Shown: piece by piece, positions 33,104 to 41,618 of the stretch | Layout of the letters: each line of letters begins with the position of its first letter | Numbering within the stretch: the first letter of the stretch is position 1 | NCBI RefSeq assembly: GCF_003182485.1 | Contig: NZ_QGTX01000001.1 | Location: 2,314,001-2,378,000, forward strand | Reading direction: 5' to 3' | From: Geodermatophilus normandii | Lineage (GTDB): Bacteria; Actinomycetota; Actinomycetes; Mycobacteriales; Geodermatophilaceae | DNA: 64,000 nucleotides | Translations under genes and position numbers: made by a program | Notes under the pieces: model-generated | What the model was told of the DNA's origin: nothing | Seen by the model: only the letters and a program-made list of their open reading frames with translations | Database searches by the model: none

Positions 33104-34593
33104 GCGACCTCACCGCCCTGCCGGTCACCGCGCTGCAGGCCGCGCTGGCCTCCGGCGAGACCTCCGCCGTCGAGGTCACCCGCGCCCACCTCGACCGCAT
33201 CGCCGCCGTGGACGGCGACCTCGGCGCCTACCTCCACGTCGACGCCGACGCCGCGCTCGCGCGGGCCGGCGAGATCGACGCCTCGGGCACCGCCGGCACC
33301 GGCCTGGCCGGCATCCCCGTGGCGCTCAAGGACGTCTTCGTCACCGAGGGCGTGCCCACCACCAGCGGCTCGCGGATCCTCGAGGGGTGGCGCCCGCCGT
33401 ACTCCGCCACGGTCGCCGGCCGGCTGCACGACGCCGGCACCGTCCTGCTCGGCAAGACCAACATGGACGAGTTCGCGATGGGCTCGTCCACCGAGAACTC
33501 CGCGTACCGGGTCACCCGCAACCCGTGGGACCGTGACCGCATCCCCGGCGGGTCCTCGGGCGGGTCGAGCGCCGCGGTCGCCGGCCACCTCGCGCCCTTC
33601 GCGCTGGGCACCGACACCGGCGGGTCGATCCGCCAGCCCGCCGCCGTCACCGGCCTGGTCGGGCACAAGCCCACCTACGGCTCGGTGTCGCGCTACGGCC
33701 TGATCGCCTTCTCCTCGAGCCTGGACCAGGCCGGCCCGATGGCCCGCACGGTCATGGACGCCGCCCTGCTGCACGAGGCGATCGGCGGCCACGACCCGCG
33801 CGACTCGACGTCGATCGACGCCCCGGTGCCCACCGTCGTCGAGGCCGCCCGCCGCGGTGCCGCGGGCGACCTGTCCGGCCTGCGGGTCGGCGTCGTCCGG
33901 GAGCTCGGCGGCGAGGGTGCCCGCGACGGCTACGACGCCGGGGTCCTCGAGCGCTTCGCCGAGGCGGTGGCGCTGCTCGAGGCGGCCGGCGCCGAGGTCC
34001 GCGAGGTGTCCTGCCCGGCGTTCGACCTGGCCCTGCCGGCGTACTACCTCATCGCCCCCAGCGAGGCGTCGTCGAACCTCGCCCGCTTCGAGGGCATGCG
34101 GTTCGGCATCCGGGTCGGCGACGACGGCAGCCGCGACATCGACGAGGTCATGGCGCTCACCCGCGAGCAGGGCTTCGGCCCCGAGGTGAAGCGGCGGATC
34201 ATCCTCGGCACCTACGCGCTGTCGGCGGGCTACTACGACGCCTACTACGGCCAGGCGCAGAAGGTCCGCACGCTCATCACGCGCGACTTCTCCGCCGCCT
34301 TCGACGCCGTCGACGTGCTGGTCAGCCCGACCAGCCCCACGGTGGCCTGGCCCATCGGCGCCCGGGTCGACGACCCGCTGGCCATGTACGCCGCGGACCT
34401 GTGCACGCTGCCGGCCAGCCTCGCCGGCGTCCCGGCCATCTCGGTGCCCTGCGGGCTGTCCGAGGGGCTGCCGGTCGGCCTGCAGGTGATGGCCCCGGCG
34501 CTGTCCGACGACCGCTGCTACCGGGTCGCCGCCGCGGTCGAGTCCGCGCAGGGCGCACCCCTCGCCGACCGGCTCGCGGAGCGTGCCGCGTGA
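33100..34593 (+). CDS. gatA: Asp/Glu-tRNA amidotransferase subunit A
   Basis: 497-aa amidase-signature subunit that hydrolyses glutamine to supply ammonia. The Ser-cisSer-Lys triad is intact: Lys77 in IPVALKDVF, cis-Ser152 in [11 protein letters not shown] and nucleophile Ser176 in [30 protein letters not shown] and SGYYDAYY-type segments ([14 protein letters not shown]) confirm GatA rather than a generic amidase. It starts inside gatC (4-nt overlap) and ends inside the next small gene. Confidence 0.96.
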   Translation: MSDLTALPVTALQAALASGETSAVEVTRAHLDRIAAVDGDLGAYLHVDADAALARAGEIDASGTAGTGLAGIPVALKDVFVTEGVPTTSGSRILEGWRPPYSATVAGRLHDAGTVLLGKTNMDEFAMGSSTENSAYRVTRNPWDRDRIPGGSSGGSSAAVAGHLAPFALGTDTGGSIRQPAAVTGLVGHKPTYGSVSRYGLIAFSSSLDQAGPMARTVMDAALLHEAIGGHDPRDSTSIDAPVPTVVEAARRGAAGDLSGLRVGVVRELGGEGARDGYDAGVLERFAEAVALLEAAGAEVREVSCPAFDLALPAYYLIAPSEASSNLARFEGMRFGIRVGDDGSRDIDEVMALTREQGFGPEVKRRIILGTYALSAGYYDAYYGQAQKVRTLITRDFSAAFDAVDVLVSPTSPTVAWPIGARVDDPLAMYAADLCTLPASLAGVPAISVPCGLSEGLPVGLQVMAPALSDDRCYRVAAAVESAQGAPLADRLAERAA

Positions 34594-34772
34594 CCGGCGC
34601 GCTCAAGGCCGCCTGGGGCCTGGTCGCCTTCGTGGTCCTGGCCGGGCTGGTGCTCTGGCTGGTCACCGACCGGGCCGTCTTCGCCGTCTTCATCGTCCTG
34701 GGCGTGCTGACCGGCATCGGTGCCTGGGTCACCGGCCGCAGCACCGCACCCAAGGGAGGCCCCACCCCGTGA
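34590..34772 (+). CDS. Small membrane protein between gatA and gatB
   Basis: 60 aa with two predicted membrane helices ([19 protein letters not shown] and [20 protein letters not shown]) and a short Lys/Pro tail. It overlaps gatA and gatB by 4 nt at each end (GTGA both times), so it is firmly embedded in the operon. I do not recognise the family. In the remembered mycobacterial order this slot holds pfkA. Coding is supported by the coupled starts and uninterrupted hydrophobic frame. Confidence 0.7.
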   Translation: MTGALKAAWGLVAFVVLAGLVLWLVTDRAVFAVFIVLGVLTGIGAWVTGRSTAPKGGPTP

Positions 34773-36268
34773 GCGAGACCCTCGTCGAGTTCGACGACGT
34801 CCTCACCCGCTACGAGCCGGTCATCGGCCTGGAGACCCACGTCGAGCTGGGGACCGAGTCGAAGATGTTCTGCGGCTGCGCGACGACGTTCGGCGCCGAG
34901 CCCAACACCCAGACCTGCCCGGTCTGCCTGGGCCTGCCCGGGTCGCTGCCGGTGGCCAACGCCGCGGCCATCGAGTCGACCATCCGGATCGGCCTGGCCC
35001 TGGGCTGCCGGATCGCCGGCTGGTCGCGCTTCGCCCGGAAGAACTACTTCTACCCGGACATCCCCAAGGGCTTCCAGACCAGCCAGTACGACGAGCCGCT
35101 GTGCACCGCCGGGCACCTCGACGTCGAGGTCGACGGGCAGACCTACCGCGTGGAGATCGAGCGGGTGCACCTCGAGGAGGACACCGGCAAGAACCTGCAC
35201 GTCGGCGGGGCCACCGGCCGCATCCACGGCGCCGACCACTCGCTGGTCGACTTCAACCGGGCCGGCATCCCCCTCGTCGAGATCGTCACCCGCCCGGTGG
35301 CCGGCGCCGGCGCGAAGGCCCCCGAGGTCGCCCGCGCGTACGTCACCGAGCTGCGCGAGATCATCCAGACGCTCGGTGCCTCCGACGTGCGGATGGAGCA
35401 GGGCAGCCTGCGCTGCGACGTGAACACCTCCCTCGCCCCGGTCGGCAGCCTGGAGTGGGGCACCCGCACCGAGACGAAGAACGTCAACTCGCTGCGGTCG
35501 GTCGAGCGCGCCGTGCGCTACGAGATGCGCCGGCAGGCCGCCGTGCTCGACGCCGGTGGCCGGGTGGTGCAGGAGACGCGGCACTTCCACGAGGACACCG
35601 GCAGCACGTCGCCGGGCCGCAGCAAGGAGGAGGCGACCGACTACCGGTACTTCCCCGAGCCCGACCTCGTGCCGCTCGCCCCGGACGCGGAGTGGGTGGA
35701 GAAGCTCGCCGCCGGGCTGCCCGAGCTGCCCGCCGCCCGGCGCGGCCGCCTGCAGCAGGAGTGGGGCCTGTCGGGCACCGAGATGACCTGGCTGGTCAAC
35801 GCCGGGGCGCTCGGGCTGGTCGAGCAGACCGTCGCCGCCGGCGCCACCCCGGCCGACGCCCGCAAGTGGTGGCTCGGCGAGCTCGCCCGGCGGGCCAACG
35901 ACGCCGGCGTCGAGCTGGCCGACCTCGCCGTCACCCCGGCCCAGGTGGCCGAGCTGACCGCGCTCGTCGCCGAGGGCACGGTCAACGACAAGCTGGCCCG
36001 GCAGGCGCTCGACGGCGTGCTGGCCGGCGAGGGCGACCCGCGCGCCGTCGTCGCGGCCCGCGGCCTGGCGGTGATGGGGGAGTCCGACGAGCTCGTCGCC
36101 GCCGTCGACGCCGCGATCGTCGGCGCGCCCGACGTCGTCGAGAAGGTGCGCGGCGGCAAGGTGCAGGCGCTCGGCGCGCTGGTCGGGGCGGTCATGAAGA
36201 CCACCCGCGGCCAGGCCGACGCGGCCACCGTCCGCCGGATGCTCGAGGAGCGCGTCCTCAGCAGCTGA
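34769..36268 (+). CDS. gatB: Asp/Glu-tRNA amidotransferase subunit B
   Basis: 499-aa GatB, the kinase/transamidase subunit acting on mischarged tRNA. The catalytic-domain start [21 protein letters not shown], a zinc-site-like CGC...CPVC set, [16 protein letters not shown] and [14 protein letters not shown] are diagnostic; the C-terminal helical and YqeY-like tail domain ([12 protein letters not shown]) is complete. GTG 34769 overlaps the small membrane-protein gene. The stop lies inside a 44-bp perfect palindrome. GatCAB here implies indirect Gln-tRNA (and possibly Asn-tRNA) synthesis with the GluRS encoded at the right edge. Confidence 0.97.
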   Translation: MSETLVEFDDVLTRYEPVIGLETHVELGTESKMFCGCATTFGAEPNTQTCPVCLGLPGSLPVANAAAIESTIRIGLALGCRIAGWSRFARKNYFYPDIPKGFQTSQYDEPLCTAGHLDVEVDGQTYRVEIERVHLEEDTGKNLHVGGATGRIHGADHSLVDFNRAGIPLVEIVTRPVAGAGAKAPEVARAYVTELREIIQTLGASDVRMEQGSLRCDVNTSLAPVGSLEWGTRTETKNVNSLRSVERAVRYEMRRQAAVLDAGGRVVQETRHFHEDTGSTSPGRSKEEATDYRYFPEPDLVPLAPDAEWVEKLAAGLPELPAARRGRLQQEWGLSGTEMTWLVNAGALGLVEQTVAAGATPADARKWWLGELARRANDAGVELADLAVTPAQVAELTALVAEGTVNDKLARQALDGVLAGEGDPRAVVAARGLAVMGESDELVAAVDAAIVGAPDVVEKVRGGKVQALGALVGAVMKTTRGQADAATVRRMLEERVLSS

Positions 36269-36310
36269 GCCCGGGGCGGGCACCCCGGCCGGGGTGCCCG
36301 CCCCGGGCTC
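36267..36310. terminator. 44-bp perfect palindrome, bidirectional terminator
   Basis: Each 22-nt half (starting GAGCCCGGGGCGGGCACCCC) is exactly complementary to the other. It begins inside the gatB stop codon and ends one base before the stop of the converging gene at 36312, so it can serve both. Confidence 0.8.
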
Positions 36311-36311
36311 G

Positions 36312-37484
36312 TCAGAGGGGGGAGCTGCCGGTCGACGACGGCGGCAGGATCCGCAGCACCTTGTCGTCGTCCTCGGCGGGCGTGCCGATGCCGTCCTTGT
36401 TCGACGTGGTGATCCACAGCCCGCCCTCGCTGTCGAGGACCACCGTGCGCAGCCGGCCGTAGCGCCCGGCGAGCAGCTCGGTCGGGTCCTCGGCCACGCC
36501 GCCGTTGCCGTCGACCTGCACGACGGTCACCCGCTGGCCGTCCATCGCGCCGAGGAACACGGTGGTGCCGGCGGCGGCGCAGCCGCCGAGCCCGCCCTCG
36601 GCGTTGTCGATCTCCAGCACCGGCGTGATCGTCCCGGCGCCCGCGGCGGGCCAGCCGTGGTCGCTGCCCTGCACCAGCTCGTCGAGCTCGTCGGGCCCGG
36701 CGCTGGACTCGTCGACGGCGTAGACCGTGCCCGCCTCGTCGCCGGACGGGCAGAGGGCCGTGACGTCGGAGAAGCCGCTGCTGTACACCGGGCCGGCGCC
36801 GCTGACGGGCTGCCCGAAGACGTCGACGTGCAGCACCTTGCCGCCGAGCGAGGCCGGGTCCTGCGCCAGCGCCGGGTCCCCGCTGTCGCCGGTGCCGACG
36901 AAGAGCGTGCCGTCGGGGGCGAACGACAGCCCGCCGCCGTTGTGCACCTCCCCGCGGGGGAGCCCGGTGAGCACCGGGTTCGGCGTGCCGCCGATCGGGA
37001 AGCGGACGACGCGGTTGTCGGTGGCCGTGGAGACGTAGGCGTAGAAGAGCCCGTCCTCGTCGAACGTCGGCGACAGGGCCAGGCCGAGCAGCCCGCCGTC
37101 TCCGGCGGTGTCGATGCCGGGGAGGACCATGAGCTCCTGGGCCGGCGAGCGGTCGGGGAACACCTGCAGCAGCCGGCCGGTCTCGCGCTCGCCCACGACC
37201 GCGGTGCCGTCGGGCAGCACGACCAGGCCGGTGGGCACCGTCAGGCCGGTGGCGACGACGTTGGGGTCCCCGCCGGCGGTGCCGGCGCCGGGGTCGGCGG
37301 GGTCGCCCGGAGAGGGCGCGGGGGAGGACTCGGTGGGCGGCCCGACCTCGGGCGGCGGGCCCTCGGGCAGCGGCCGGAACGGGCCGGCCGGCTCGTAGCC
37401 GTCCTCGCCGCAGGCGGCCAGCAGCAGCGTCAGGGCCACCACGCACCCCGCGGCGGCACCCCGCCGTCCCCGCTGCCGCCTCAC
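36312..37484 (-). CDS. PQQ-type sugar dehydrogenase (glucose/sorbosone dehydrogenase) lipoprotein
   Basis: 390-aa exported lipoprotein. A basic N-terminus, hydrophobic core and lipobox LLAAC (Cys25) are followed by a Pro/Ser-rich linker to about residue 70, then a six-bladed propeller: VATGLTVPTGLVVLPDGTAVVGERETGRL, GLLGLALSPTF, HNGGGLSFAPDGTLFVGTGD, GSDHGWPAAG. This fits the soluble aldose sugar/glucose-sorbosone dehydrogenase fold, which may use PQQ; the electron acceptor and sugar are unknown. GTG 37484 is preferred over TTG 37493 because a minus-strand TACATT sits 7 nt before it. It diverges from the hydroxyacid dehydrogenase gene by 33 bp. Confidence 0.85.
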   Translation of the reverse strand: MRRQRGRRGAAAGCVVALTLLLAACGEDGYEPAGPFRPLPEGPPPEVGPPTESSPAPSPGDPADPGAGTAGGDPNVVATGLTVPTGLVVLPDGTAVVGERETGRLLQVFPDRSPAQELMVLPGIDTAGDGGLLGLALSPTFDEDGLFYAYVSTATDNRVVRFPIGGTPNPVLTGLPRGEVHNGGGLSFAPDGTLFVGTGDSGDPALAQDPASLGGKVLHVDVFGQPVSGAGPVYSSGFSDVTALCPSGDEAGTVYAVDESSAGPDELDELVQGSDHGWPAAGAGTITPVLEIDNAEGGLGGCAAAGTTVFLGAMDGQRVTVVQVDGNGGVAEDPTELLAGRYGRLRTVVLDSEGGLWITTSNKDGIGTPAEDDDKVLRILPPSSTGSSPL

Positions 37485-37497
37485 CGGGCCCAATGTA
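37485..37497 (-). promoter_or_regulatory. Leaderless-type promoter of the sugar dehydrogenase gene
   Basis: Minus-strand TACATT (37497-37492) ends 7 nt before the GTG at 37484. Confidence 0.55.
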
Positions 37498-37503
37498 CGG
37501 GCC

Positions 37504-37517
37504 TAGGGTCGGAGCCC
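37504..37517 (+). promoter_or_regulatory. Leaderless-type promoter of the hydroxyacid dehydrogenase gene
   Basis: TAGGGT (37504-37509) ends 8 nt before GTG 37518. Only 6 bp separate it from the divergent -10 at 37497, so the two polymerase sites must exclude each other. Confidence 0.55.
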
Positions 37518-38477
37518 GTGGCTCCCGAGATCCGCGGCACCGACGTCGTCGGCCCCGACGAGACGCTGACCGTCCTCGTCCCCTCCGGGGCGATGGCCGG
37601 GGCGGTCGAGGCGCTGTCCCCGCGGGTGCGCGCCCTGCGCGTGGACCCCGACGACGGCCCGCCGTCGGGAGAGGCCGCGCAGGCGCAGGTGTGGGTGCCC
37701 GGCGGCGGTGCCGCGAGCCCGACGGAGGAGTTCCTCGGCGCTCTCCCGCGGCTGCGGCTGGTGCAGCTGGTCAGCGCGGGCGCCGAGCGCTTCGTCGGCC
37801 GGCTGCCCGGGGGCGTCGCGCTGTGCAACGCCCGCGGCGCGCACACGCCCTCGACGGCCGAGTGGGTGCTGGCCGCGACGCTGGCCGCCCAGCGCGGCCT
37901 GCCCGAGCTGGTCCGCGAGCAGGCCGCCGGCCGGTGGGCGCCGCGCACCTACTCCTCGCTGGTGGGCGCGCGGGTGCTCGTCGTCGGCGCGGGGGACATC
38001 GGCCGCCGGGTCGGCGCGATGATGGCCCCCTTCGACGTCGACCTGACCTACGTCGCGCGCACCGCCCGCGACGGGGTCCGCGGCACCGACGAGCTGCCGC
38101 GGCTGCTGCCGGAGGCCGACGTCGTCGTGGTGATCGTGCCGGTGACCCCCGAGACCACCGGCCTGGTCGACGCCGGCTTCCTCGCGGCGATGCGGGACGG
38201 CGCGCTGCTGGTCAACGCCGCCCGCGGGGTCGTCGTCGACACCGACGCGCTGCTCGCCGAGCTGACCGCGGGCCGCCTGCGCGCCGCGCTCGACGTCACC
38301 GAGCCCGAGCCGCTGCCCGAGGGCCACCCCCTGTGGTCGGCACCCGGCCTGCTGCTCACCCCGCACGTGGCCGGGGCGGTGCCGGACACCGGCGCCCGGG
38401 CCGAGGCCACCGTCGTCGCGCAGGTGCGCCGCATCCTGGCCGGGGAGCCGCTGGCCGACGTCGTCGCCGACTACTGA
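37518..38477 (+). CDS. D-isomer-specific 2-hydroxyacid dehydrogenase family protein
   Basis: 319-aa NAD(P)-dependent dehydrogenase. The nucleotide fold is VLVVGAGDIGRRVGAMMAPF; catalytic residues are recognisable as Arg in VNAARGVVVDTDAL, Glu in DVTEPEPLPEGHPL and His in LLTPHVAGAVP. It lacks ASB or ACT domains, so it is not the PGDH encoded at 52.6 kb. Substrate (glyoxylate/hydroxypyruvate-like or other) is unknown. Confidence 0.88.
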   Translation: MAPEIRGTDVVGPDETLTVLVPSGAMAGAVEALSPRVRALRVDPDDGPPSGEAAQAQVWVPGGGAASPTEEFLGALPRLRLVQLVSAGAERFVGRLPGGVALCNARGAHTPSTAEWVLAATLAAQRGLPELVREQAAGRWAPRTYSSLVGARVLVVGAGDIGRRVGAMMAPFDVDLTYVARTARDGVRGTDELPRLLPEADVVVVIVPVTPETTGLVDAGFLAAMRDGALLVNAARGVVVDTDALLAELTAGRLRAALDVTEPEPLPEGHPLWSAPGLLLTPHVAGAVPDTGARAEATVVAQVRRILAGEPLADVVADY

Positions 38478-38491
38478 CGGATCATGGCGGC

Positions 38492-38872
38492 GTGGCATCC
38501 CTCGCGCGCATGCGCCTGAGCCGGGTCGCGCTGCTGCCCGTCGTCTTCCTCGCCGTCTGCGTGCTCCCGTTCGCCGCGGCCTCCCCGTGGGCCGCGCTGG
38601 TCCTGCTGCTCCCGCTGCTGGCGGCGGTCTGGGTGCTGCGCGTCGGGGTCGACGTCGACGACGACGCCATCACCACCCGCGGCCTGCTGGGGCAGCGCCG
38701 GGTGGCCTGGGACGACCTGGCCGGCATCCGCGTGGGCCGCAACGCCCGGCTGCGGCTGGTCACCACCGGCGGGGGCGAGGTGCGGCTGCCGGTGCTGCGC
38801 GCCCGCGACCTGCCGCGGCTGGCCGGGTGGTCCGGCGGCCGGATCGACGTGCCTCAGCCCCCGGCGGGCTGA
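38492..38872 (+). CDS. PH-domain membrane protein (Cfp6-like)
   Basis: 126 aa. Two membrane helices (about 10-50: VALLPVVFLAVCVLPFAAAS and AALVLLLPLLAAVWVLRVG) are followed by a bacterial PH domain (VDVDDDAITTRGLLGQRRVAWDDLAGIRVGRN). This matches the low-molecular-weight antigen 6 (Cfp6) family, found near ilvB in mycobacteria. The start could be GTG 38492 (GATCAT -10-like hexamer 6 nt upstream) or ATG 38510. The 3' end overlaps the converging XRE gene by 19 nt. Function is unknown. Confidence 0.75.
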   Translation: MASLARMRLSRVALLPVVFLAVCVLPFAAASPWAALVLLLPLLAAVWVLRVGVDVDDDAITTRGLLGQRRVAWDDLAGIRVGRNARLRLVTTGGGEVRLPVLRARDLPRLAGWSGGRIDVPQPPAG

Positions 38873-39690
38873 CCGGCCAGCCGCAGCAGCCGCCGGGCGG
38901 ACTCGCTGCCGTCGGCCGCGGTGTAGACGACGAGCTGCAGGCCCGGGGCGTCGGCGGGCGTGAGCTGGTGGTGCTCGAGCAGCAGGCTGCCCACCTCGGG
39001 GTGCTCGAAGCGCCGCTCGGCGGAGCTGAAGCGGTCGACGTCGTGGCGGGCCCAGCCGGCGCGGAAGTGCGGGCTGGCCGCCTCGAGCCGGGAGACGAGG
39101 CCGACGACGGCCGGGTCGGCCAGCCGGTGGCCCACCTCGGCCCGGAACTGGGTGAGGAACCGCTGGGAGTCGCCGGGCCAGTCGGCGAGCAGCGCGCGGA
39201 CGGCGGGGTCGGTGAAGACCAGCCAGAGCAGGTTCCGTTCGGCCGCGGGCACCGCGGCCACCCCGGGGTAGAAGCGCTCGTAGGCGCGGTTCCAGCCGGC
39301 GATCGACCAGTCGGCGGTGATGGCGTAGGCGGGGGAGGGGCCGAGCGCGTCGAGCAGCCGCTGCACGTGCCCGGGCATCCCGGCGGCCCCGCCGGCCGGC
39401 GCGGCGCCCCCGTGCCCGGTCAGCCGCAGCACGTACTCCGACTCCGCCGGTGACATCCGCAGGGTGCGGGCCAGCGCCTCGACGACCTGGCGGGAGGGGC
39501 GGATGTCGCGGCCCTGCTCCAGCCACGTGTACCAAGTGGCGCTCACGCCGGAGAGCAGCGCGACCTCCTCCCGGCGCAGGCCCGGAGTCCGCCGCGGGCC
39601 GCCCGGCGGCAGGCCGGAGTCGCGGGGGTCGACCTGCGCGCGACGGGAGCGGAGGAACTCGGCGAGCTCCCGGCGGGCGGTGGCGGACAC
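38854..39690 (-). CDS. XRE-family regulator with MmyB-like ligand domain
   Basis: 278-aa DNA-binding protein. N-terminal helix-turn-helix (residues about 8-80): [63 protein letters not shown]. The C-terminal part ([59 protein letters not shown]) is the MmyB-like ligand-binding domain. Homologues often control a neighbouring dehydrogenase; ilvD or the hydroxyacid dehydrogenase are the neighbours here. The GTG at 39690 follows GGGAG; GATACT and a GGTACC palindrome lie about 30 nt upstream. Confidence 0.88.
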   Translation of the reverse strand: MSATARRELAEFLRSRRAQVDPRDSGLPPGGPRRTPGLRREEVALLSGVSATWYTWLEQGRDIRPSRQVVEALARTLRMSPAESEYVLRLTGHGGAAPAGGAAGMPGHVQRLLDALGPSPAYAITADWSIAGWNRAYERFYPGVAAVPAAERNLLWLVFTDPAVRALLADWPGDSQRFLTQFRAEVGHRLADPAVVGLVSRLEAASPHFRAGWARHDVDRFSSAERRFEHPEVGSLLLEHHQLTPADAPGLQLVVYTAADGSESARRLLRLAGQPAGG

Positions 39691-39759
39691 GGCGGCTCCC
39701 GGAGGTGGTGGTGTCGGTACCAGTATCAGCCGCCCCTGGGGCGGGGACCGGGGCGCGCC

Positions 39760-39773
39760 TACCCTCGGCGTCC
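39760..39773 (+). promoter_or_regulatory. Leaderless-type promoter of ilvD
   Basis: TACCCT (39760-39765) ends 8 nt before GTG 39774. Confidence 0.55.
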
Positions 39774-41477
39774 GTGACGACCGTGGACGACCCCCGCACC
39801 ACCGCCGACGTCAAGCCCCGCAGCCGCGAGGTGACCGACGGCATCACCAGGGCCCCGGCCCGGGCGATGCTGCGCGCCGTCGGCATGGGCGACGACGACT
39901 GGGACAAGCCGCAGATCGGCGTGGCCTCGTCGTGGAACGAGATCACCCCGTGCAACCTCTCGCTGGACCGGCTGGCCAAGCGGGCCAAGGAGGGCGTGCA
40001 CGCCGCCGGCGGCTTCCCGCTGGAGTTCGGCACCATCTCCGTCTCCGACGGCATCTCGATGGGCCACGAGGGCATGCGCGCCTCGCTGGTGAGCCGCGAG
40101 GTCATCGCCGACTCGGTCGAGACGGTCATGTTCGCCGAGCGGCTCGACGGCTCGGTGCTGCTCGCCGGCTGCGACAAGTCCCTGCCCGGCATGCTCATGG
40201 CCGCCGCGCGGCTCGACCTCGCCAGCGTCTTCCTCTACTCCGGCTCCACGCTGCCCGGGAGGCTCGGTGACCGCGACGACCTCACGATCATCGACGTCTT
40301 CGAGGCCGTCGGCGCCTGCGCCCGCGGGCTGATCACCCAGGACGAGCTGGCCGCCGTCGAGCGCGCCGCCTGCCCGGGCATGGGCTCCTGCGGCGGCATG
40401 TACACGGCCAACACCATGGCCAGCGTCGCCGAGGCGCTCGGCATGGCCCTGCCCGGCAGCGCCGCCCCGCCCGCGCCCGACAGCCGCCGCGACGCCTTCG
40501 CCGTCGCCTCCGGCGAGGCCGTGGTGAACCTGCTGCGCAAGGGCATCACCGCCCGCCAGATCATGACCAGGGAGGCCTTCGAGAACGCGATCACCGTGGT
40601 GATGGCGCTCGGCGGCTCCACGAACGCCGTGCTGCACCTGCTGGCGATCGCCCACGAGGCGCAGGTCGACCTCACGCTCGACGACTTCAACCGGATCGGC
40701 GACCGCACCCCGCACCTGGCCGACGTCAAGCCGTTCGGCCGGTTCGTCATGACCGACATCGACCGCGTGGGCGGCGTCCCGGTCGTGCTGCGGGCGCTGC
40801 TCGACGCCGGCCTGCTGCACGGCGACACGCTCACCGTGACCGGGAAGACGATGGCCGAGAACCTGGCCGAGATCGCCCCGCCGGACCTCGACGGCACGAT
40901 CGTGCACGCGATGGAGAACCCCATCCACCGGACCGGCGGCCTGACGATCCTGCGCGGCTCGCTCTCGCCGGAGGGCGCGGTCGTCAAGTCGGCCGGGTTC
41001 GACGCCGACGTCTTCGAGGGCACCGCGCGCGTCTTCGACGGCGAGCAGGGCGCCATGGACGCCGTCACCGAGGGCAGGCTGCAGGCCGGCGACGTCGTCG
41101 TCATCCGCTACGAGGGCCCCCGGGGCGGGCCGGGCATGCGCGAGATGCTCGCCGTCACCGGCGCCATCAAGGGCGCGGGCCTGGGCAAGGACGTCCTGCT
41201 CCTCACCGACGGCCGGTTCTCCGGCGGGACCACGGGACTGTGCGTCGGCCACGTCGCGCCCGAGGCCACCGACGGCGGCCCGATCGCGTTCGTGCAGGAC
41301 GGCGACCGCATCCGGCTCGACCTCGCCGCCCGCACGCTGGACCTCCTGGTCGACGACGACGAGCTCGCCCGGCGCCGCCAGGACTGGTCGCCGCTGCCCC
41401 CGCGCTACACCACCGGGGTCCTCGGCAAGTACGCCAAGCTGGTCGGCTCGGCGGCCCGGGGCGCCATCTGCGGCTGA
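39774..41477 (+). CDS. ilvD: Dihydroxy-acid dehydratase
   Basis: 567-aa IlvD, dehydrating 2,3-dihydroxyisovalerate and 2,3-dihydroxy-3-methylvalerate to the 2-keto acids for Val, Leu and Ile. Fe-S cysteines lie in [18 protein letters not shown] and [16 protein letters not shown]; the C-terminal [17 protein letters not shown] is typical. Length favours the shorter IlvD group, several members of which carry a [2Fe-2S] cluster. It is separate from the ilvBNC operon 6 kb downstream, though in the same direction. Confidence 0.96.
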   Translation: MTTVDDPRTTADVKPRSREVTDGITRAPARAMLRAVGMGDDDWDKPQIGVASSWNEITPCNLSLDRLAKRAKEGVHAAGGFPLEFGTISVSDGISMGHEGMRASLVSREVIADSVETVMFAERLDGSVLLAGCDKSLPGMLMAAARLDLASVFLYSGSTLPGRLGDRDDLTIIDVFEAVGACARGLITQDELAAVERAACPGMGSCGGMYTANTMASVAEALGMALPGSAAPPAPDSRRDAFAVASGEAVVNLLRKGITARQIMTREAFENAITVVMALGGSTNAVLHLLAIAHEAQVDLTLDDFNRIGDRTPHLADVKPFGRFVMTDIDRVGGVPVVLRALLDAGLLHGDTLTVTGKTMAENLAEIAPPDLDGTIVHAMENPIHRTGGLTILRGSLSPEGAVVKSAGFDADVFEGTARVFDGEQGAMDAVTEGRLQAGDVVVIRYEGPRGGPGMREMLAVTGAIKGAGLGKDVLLLTDGRFSGGTTGLCVGHVAPEATDGGPIAFVQDGDRIRLDLAARTLDLLVDDDELARRRQDWSPLPPRYTTGVLGKYAKLVGSAARGAICG

Positions 41478-41485
41478 CGGGAGGA

Positions 41486-41537
41486 CCCCGCTGCCCCCCA
41501 CCACTCGCTCCGCTCGTGGCGGGTCCCTGCAGCGGGG
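41486..41537 (+). terminator. Terminator hairpin after ilvD
   Basis: Outer arms CCCCGCTGC (41486-41494) and GCAGCGGGG (41529-41537) with a CCAC/GTGG inner pairing. The rest of 41538-41618 holds a GTCGGC/GCCGAC inverted repeat but no clear promoter. Confidence 0.6.
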
Positions 41538-41618
41538 CCGTTCCAGCACCTCACCAGGAAGGGTGACGGCGCTGCCCGGGGGCTGTCGGCGGGGAGCGCC
41601 GCTGCCGACACCACGGGT

